Shown: piece by piece, positions 60,491-64,000 of the stretch | How positions within the stretch are numbered: the first letter of the stretch is position 1 | Layout: each line of letters begins with the position of its first letter | Origin: an uncultured Prevotellaceae bacterium | Lineage (GTDB): Bacteria > Bacteroidota > Bacteroidia > Bacteroidales > Muribaculaceae | Assembly: GCA_900320245.1 (NCBI GenBank) | Contig: ONRP01000006.1 | Location: forward strand, 1-64,000 | Direction of reading: 5' to 3' | Length of the DNA: 64,000 bases | The notes under the pieces: generated by a model | Databases searched by the model: none | Told to the model about the DNA's origin: nothing | Seen by the model: only the letters and a program-made list of their open reading frames with translations | Translations under genes and position numbers: made by a program

Positions 60491-61102
60491 TCAAAATTTG
60501 TTGATGATGTTGTTTCTAATGCCCAGGCGCCTGGCGATTACCCGCAAAATCGCCGGGCCGCGCTCCCTGCGGCTGCTGGCCATATCGTTGCAGACATCAT
60601 TTGTCAACTCCTCGGCGATGGTGCGCGACGCGGTGCCCTTTTCGCTATCCAGCCCCAGGAAAAGCCCGGCGATGGTGTCGGCCACATCCTGGCGGCTGGC
60701 CCAGATCGCAGCGCGTCGCTCTTTCTCCGATTCTAACCGGACATAAGCACTTAACGGCGCTTCGACATCCCCCAGGGCGCGGACGGTGGCGGGCTTGAAA
60801 TCCTTGTCCATTTCGATAACCTTGTCTCGGCTGATTATCTCGTTAAGGCCCGACAAACTGAAATGCACCGGGGCTATGCGGTTGGCTCCCATGGGGCCGG
60901 AGGTGGTGCATAAGCCCGAAAATCGCACATCATCATCAATGCGGCTGCACCCGGTTATATACCAATAACCCTCGGGATTGTTGCGGCGGTCGGGGAAAAG
61001 CAGTTTACAACATACAACGGCATCAAGGCCCTTGTCCTTTTGTGAGTCCAGCGGGTATTTTTCCGCTAACTCGTCGATTTGTTTTTGTGTTAAAATTTCC
61101 AT
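60491..61102 (-). CDS. Unrecognised mobile-element protein
   Basis: The 203-residue protein has no signal peptide or membrane segment. It opens MEILTQKQIDELAEKYPLDSQ and has LDAVVCCKLLFPDRRNNPEGYWYITG, a pattern I do not recognise. The C-terminal half is helical and charged (RRAAIWASRQDVADTIAGLFLG, then ERGPAILRVIARRLG). It lies last on the minus strand of the element, 53 bp after the DUF5681 gene. Context suggests a phage or conjugative-element accessory role; no function can be assigned. Confidence 0.65.
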   Translation of the reverse strand: MEILTQKQIDELAEKYPLDSQKDKGLDAVVCCKLLFPDRRNNPEGYWYITGCSRIDDDVRFSGLCTTSGPMGANRIAPVHFSLSGLNEIISRDKVIEMDKDFKPATVRALGDVEAPLSAYVRLESEKERRAAIWASRQDVADTIAGLFLGLDSEKGTASRTIAEELTNDVCNDMASSRRERGPAILRVIARRLGIRNNIINKF

Positions 61103-61155
61103 AGTTAACTCGTTTATTTAATGCCCACCGGGACGGCCCCGGGATGGGCGGTTGT

Positions 61156-61692
61156 TCAGTATTGCCGAATAACTCCGGAGCGCTGCATCCGTTTGCGCTG
61201 CTCATAGATGAGCCGTTCACGGGCGCGTTGCTCCTCGTCTTGCGTCGCTATATCCACCTTAACTCTCTTGGCTTCATCACGAGAATAGACGGTTATATCT
61301 TCACCCGAAGGCTCTTGTTCTATGTTCTCCAGGCCCTCGCGCTGCATCACTTCCTCCTCGCTGCTGGCGGGTGTGAATCCTGTATTGTGCTTCTTGATAA
61401 TTAGCGGTTCAGCATCCACTTCGGCATCCACTTCTTTCAAAATAAAAACCGTGCGTCCACCCTCGTCTGCAGTGGTCTCAATGGGCGAGAGACGCGGTGT
61501 GGCATAGGGCAGCAGTTTAACAATGAACTGCAGACGGGTTGCAGGGTCTACTGCAGCCAGGTCTTCCGCTATGATATCGCGGTGGCTGTCGATGATGTTA
61601 AACAGCCATTTGCGTATATTCTCGCTCTTCTTGTCTCTCGAGCCTTTGGGTCTGCCTGCAGGGTTGCCGCTGGTGCCTTTTTGAAATTTCAT
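61156..61692 (-). CDS. DUF5681 domain protein
   Basis: The 178-residue protein has the N-terminal FQKGTSGNPAGRPKGSRDKK motif typical of DUF5681, a domain common in phage and integrated-element proteins, often near terminase genes. A helical segment follows (SENIRKWLFNIIDSHRDIIAEDLAAV), and RLQFIVKLLPYATPRLS resembles the start of small-terminase-like proteins. The rest is acidic and probably flexible, ending in a basic helix (RARERLIYEQRKRMQRSG). A DNA-packaging or DNA-binding role is inference. Confidence 0.8.
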   Translation of the reverse strand: MKFQKGTSGNPAGRPKGSRDKKSENIRKWLFNIIDSHRDIIAEDLAAVDPATRLQFIVKLLPYATPRLSPIETTADEGGRTVFILKEVDAEVDAEPLIIKKHNTGFTPASSEEEVMQREGLENIEQEPSGEDITVYSRDEAKRVKVDIATQDEEQRARERLIYEQRKRMQRSGVIRQY

Positions 61693-61788
61693 CTACTTTA
61701 CCTCCTGTTAATTTGCCTGTTCTTTACAGGAACAAAGATAAACTTTCTACCTGATTCTGCCACATTTCAAGTCGAAAATCATGGTTCA

Positions 61789-62058
61789 TCAATATGGCCC
61801 AAGCAACTTGAGGGTGGTCTCGGCTACCTCCGGAGCAAGTTCTCCGTTCATCGCCATCCTATAGAAAACCTCGGGTTTCATTACAGGCAGACCATTATGC
61901 TGAGTTACATCGTCCGTAGTGGTGACGGCATACTCGCAGCGCTCCCTCTCTCGCTGCTTGAGAAACTTATTGAAACTATCCATGATAAACAGCGGGTCGA
62001 TTGATCCATAAACCCTCCCATATTCCGCGTTGCTCAGTCTCCAAAAGAAGAGCGACCT
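61789..62058 (-). pseudogene. Truncated DUF6633-like gene remnant
   Basis: The frame runs open from just after the stop codon of the upstream DUF6633 gene. It reads SLFFWRLSNAEYGRVYGSID, then MDSFNKFLKQRERERCEYAV with TTTDDV. These match MLFFWRLGNGEYGKIFGNIS, YKGFLKQRDDEVGRYTV and TATDDV of that gene. The N-terminal two thirds are missing. A 64-codon ORF starting at ATG 61983 remains but lacks a ribosome-binding context. It is a partial tandem duplicate. Confidence 0.75.
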
Positions 62059-62736
62059 TTAGATGTACGTAGGTAGGACGAAATTTTCAAGCCATCTGAT
62101 TTCATCTTCGTTGTTTTCTTGTATCGCTCGTTCTAACAAATTCTGCTGGACGGCTCGGATTTCTTCGCCTTTTAATATATGTCGTTCGCTTGATTCAGCC
62201 ACGTCATCGGTAGCGGTTACAGTATATCTGCCAACTTCGTCATCGCGTTGCTTGAGAAATCCCTTGTAGAAAGGTTCGGTGATGTCCATCGGACTGATAT
62301 TGCCGAAGATTTTCCCGTATTCGCCGTTGCCAAGCCTCCAAAAGAATAGCATGAATTCGGTAACCTTCAGATGAGTCTTCACGCTCAGGCGCCGCGCCGT
62401 GTCCATCATCTGCTTTCCAGTCAGGGCACCTTTGTTGCAGTACTGGACAAAGGAGTCGATGAGCATATATAGCCATGCTATAGCAGCATCTTCCCCGAAG
62501 GCGCGCATTACCACCTCAAGTGTCGGCACTGTGCTACTATATGCCATTCCTGGATTTTGGCCAAAGACGGCCGTCGCGTCAGGGCAGTAATAACTCTTGA
62601 ACGCTTGAATGCCACTGAATCGGGCTTTAAGCGCCTCGGACTTCTCCAGCAATCCTGGCCTCGGCTGCACGCTGTTCTGCACACAGTCGTTCAAGTTCTG
62701 CAGAGCGTTGTTCACTTGTTGTGTTATCGTCTTCAT
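62059..62736 (-). CDS. DUF6633-type mobile-element protein
   Basis: A 225-residue protein from MKTITQQVNNALQNLNDC at 62736, which overlaps the end of the preceding gene by 110 bp in another frame; a non-ATG start further in is possible. The helical core with FGEDAAIAWLYMLIDSFVQYCN, KQMMDTARRLSVKTHLKVTEFMLFFWRLGNGEYG and FLKQRDDEVGRY matches the DUF6633 proteins I associate with Bacteroidales phages and integrative elements. The function is unknown. A truncated second copy follows directly. Confidence 0.75.
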   Translation of the reverse strand: MKTITQQVNNALQNLNDCVQNSVQPRPGLLEKSEALKARFSGIQAFKSYYCPDATAVFGQNPGMAYSSTVPTLEVVMRAFGEDAAIAWLYMLIDSFVQYCNKGALTGKQMMDTARRLSVKTHLKVTEFMLFFWRLGNGEYGKIFGNISPMDITEPFYKGFLKQRDDEVGRYTVTATDDVAESSERHILKGEEIRAVQQNLLERAIQENNEDEIRWLENFVLPTYI

Positions 62737-63322
62737 CGTTGTGTGTATTTTTGTGGTTGAACTCCGTTTCTTTGTCGCACCATGATTCAAAGGCTGCTTG
62801 CCAGTCAGTCATCGGCATACCGTTACCCATCACCCATCCCTGGCGGGCATAGTGGTTGAAAAATTTCTTTGCAAGTCCATCGCCATCGGTTGCATGAGTA
62901 GAAGAACAATAATTCAAAACATCCTCAAGTGAGGGTGGGCGGAAAATATTATCTCCCTCTCCCTCTATATCTATATCTTTATCTTTGTCCTCTTCTTTAT
63001 CTTTATCTTTATAGGCTTGACTTTGGGTTAACTTTGGGTTAACTTTCTTCTTACCTTTGTTGTTGGTGTTGCCTATGGGCGCACCGCCTTTGCATCCGTT
63101 CTCGAACTGCGCCCAGTTCTTCGCCATCACAGCCCTGGCGCCCTTCCAAAAGAAACGCGTCATCGAGTGGAAATGGCCGTTCTTGAAATCCGGTTCAGTC
63201 TTATTGAACGCGTAATTAAGGAGAACTTCATACATTTCCAGTCTCGCTGTAGGTTCATCGCAGTCGCTTATCTGCTCGAAGAACGAGCGATAAAAAGTGA
63301 AATAATCCCGTCCAGCCATCAC
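62627..63322 (-). CDS. DUF6291-like / phage replication-organiser-like protein
   Basis: The 231-residue protein begins MMAGRDYFTFYRSFFEQISDC, with LEMYEVLLNYAFNKTEPDF. This N-terminal helical domain is typical of DUF6291 and phage replisome-organiser proteins. A Lys/Asp/Glu-rich linker follows (KDKDKEEDKDKDIDIEGEGD) and then a helical C-terminal domain (LEDVLNYCSSTHATDGDGLA, WVMGNGMPMTDWQAAFESWC) like the DnaB-loading parts of such proteins. It probably helps initiate element or phage replication. Its start overlaps the stop of the upstream gene by 4 bp, a translational-coupling arrangement. Confidence 0.75.
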   Translation of the reverse strand: MMAGRDYFTFYRSFFEQISDCDEPTARLEMYEVLLNYAFNKTEPDFKNGHFHSMTRFFWKGARAVMAKNWAQFENGCKGGAPIGNTNNKGKKKVNPKLTQSQAYKDKDKEEDKDKDIDIEGEGDNIFRPPSLEDVLNYCSSTHATDGDGLAKKFFNHYARQGWVMGNGMPMTDWQAAFESWCDKETEFNHKNTHNDEDDNTTSEQRSAELERLCAEQRAAEARIAGEVRGA

Positions 63323-63636
63323 TCTTCCTCCAGCCCGGCGCCATCAGCCGCGTTATAATCCTGTTCAACATAATAATGACGCGTCACCCGTGCGGCCAAA
63401 TCCAGGGCAGCGGATGTTACCGCCATCGTTATGGCTGGCTTGACTTCCTGCAGTTCCAGATCGGCAGCCTTCGTCATCTCCACCTCGAGACGGCGGGCTG
63501 CTTGTATCAGGCGCGCATAGATTGCGGCCAGGTCTGCGATGCTGACTTCAGTTTTAATTTGGCAATTCGCAGCAACATCAGCCACGAAATCAATGTACCT
63601 AACATAATTGTCATTGCTTTTCTTTGCGGTTTCCAT
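63319..63636 (-). CDS. Small helical mobile-element protein
   Basis: The 105-residue, mostly helical protein reads NDNYVRYIDFVADVAANCQIKT, then LAAIYARLIQAARRLEVEMTKAADL. It has no recognisable motif. It sits between the excisionase-like gene and the DUF6291-like gene, overlapping the latter by 4 bp, so it is part of the same operon. Function is unknown. Confidence 0.65.
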   Translation of the reverse strand: METAKKSNDNYVRYIDFVADVAANCQIKTEVSIADLAAIYARLIQAARRLEVEMTKAADLELQEVKPAITMAVTSAALDLAARVTRHYYVEQDYNAADGAGLEEE

Positions 63637-63665
63637 TTTTCGGCAAATTTAATTGGTTGAACTTG

Positions 63666-63965
63666 TTACTTAATCTTGACCTGGGCGGCGCGCTCGACAT
63701 CTGCGCGACGGTAGCGGACTACTCCGCCAATCCTTATCCTCGACAGGAAGCCTGTCTTGTTCCATACATACAAAGTCTTGTCGGTTACTCCAAACATGGT
63801 TCGCACTTCCTTTGCAGTCATCAGTTCGCCATCGTCCTGGCTGCAGGGAGAAGGCGCTGCTGCCTTAACCTTGTCGGCCACCTTGTCGGCGAACTCTTCG
63901 AGCACTCGCGTGAAATCGTCATAGTCCATGACAATCTGCGTTCTTGTTATTCCCTGTGGTGTCAT
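63666..63965 (-). CDS. Excisionase-type helix-turn-helix protein
   Basis: The 99-residue protein has a C-terminal MerR/excisionase-like winged helix (about 48-95): GELMTAKEVRTMFGVTDKTLYVWNKTG, with the wing SRIRIGGVVRYRRADVERAA. Such proteins, often annotated as helix-turn-helix domain proteins of Bacteroidales mobile elements, direct excision or regulate element genes. It is the first gene of the visible minus-strand operon; the integrase is presumably beyond the right edge. The last 35 bp of the window (63966-64000) show nothing assignable. Confidence 0.86.
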   Translation of the reverse strand: MTPQGITRTQIVMDYDDFTRVLEEFADKVADKVKAAAPSPCSQDDGELMTAKEVRTMFGVTDKTLYVWNKTGFLSRIRIGGVVRYRRADVERAAQVKIK

Positions 63966-64000
63966 AAAACATTATTGTAACACTTCCCATCACGGCAGAA

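Noticed and set aside
1..64000. CRISPR array, rRNA operon or insertion sequence with terminal repeats
   Set aside because: No regular repeat-spacer pattern of 25-40 bp, no rRNA sequence and no intact IS with inverted ends was seen. The 7- and 9-bp arrays have no spacers.

Overview
The window looks like a chromosomal segment of a gut-type Bacteroidales (Prevotellaceae/Muribaculaceae-like; the sequence does not allow a genus). The evidence is: PorV and PorU-type proteins of the type IX secretion system (T9SS); many upstream regions with the Bacteroidota -7 element TAnnTTTG; BspA-type leucine-rich repeats, C10 and C25 cysteine peptidases, dockerin-like C-termini and Tol/HlyD efflux parts; and a short-form adenylate kinase. 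Coding sequence is GC-rich and intergenic DNA is AT-rich.

Layout. 1-28 kb is almost all minus strand: a lipoprotein fragment, acyltransferase, ispF, porV, a secreted alpha-amylase with a dockerin, a Bax-inhibitor-like protein, argS, an AddA-like helicase-nuclease, a SUI1-family protein, a divergent 2[4Fe-4S] ferredoxin, two PorU-like C25 peptidases flanking an FAH-fold gene and rex, a phosphopantetheinyl transferase, a four-gene efflux operon (two ABC-2 permeases, HlyD adaptor, TolC) and a DUF3108 protein. 28-36.5 kb is accessory and surface-oriented: a cohesin-like secreted protein, an unrecognised two-gene unit, a large LRR/dockerin/formylglycine-generating-enzyme-like chimera, a C10 peptidase with dockerin and a PIG-L deacetylase. 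36.6-46.1 kb holds an outer-membrane barrel plus TPR operon, a lipoprotein, and three tandem genes of an unrecognised secreted family with internal duplication. 46.3-59.9 kb is mostly plus-strand housekeeping: ppiD-like, sufE, two POT peptide transporters, a REP-associated transposase (RAYT) with its REP palindromes, hpt, adk, a BrkB-family protein, tRNA-Leu, nnrD/nnrE and a CotH-kinase protein with dockerin. From about 60.2 kb to the right edge is the end of a mobile element (DUF5681, DUF6633, DUF6291-like and excisionase-like genes, all minus strand); its integrase is not in view.

Themes. (1) Secretion and surface: porU, porV and several secreted enzymes ending in paired EF-hand dockerin-like repeats rather than obvious T9SS C-terminal domains, with one small cohesin-like protein nearby. 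(2) Repeats: a RAYT with a 160-bp nested inverted repeat and a dispersed REP copy about 6.6 kb away, and at least six intergenic clusters with a strict 9-bp period plus two with a 7-bp period. (3) Gene-family birth and decay: the three tandem two-domain proteins with an extra 3'-end fragment, and a truncated DUF6633 duplicate. All calls come from reading the sequence and remembered family knowledge; no database search was run.
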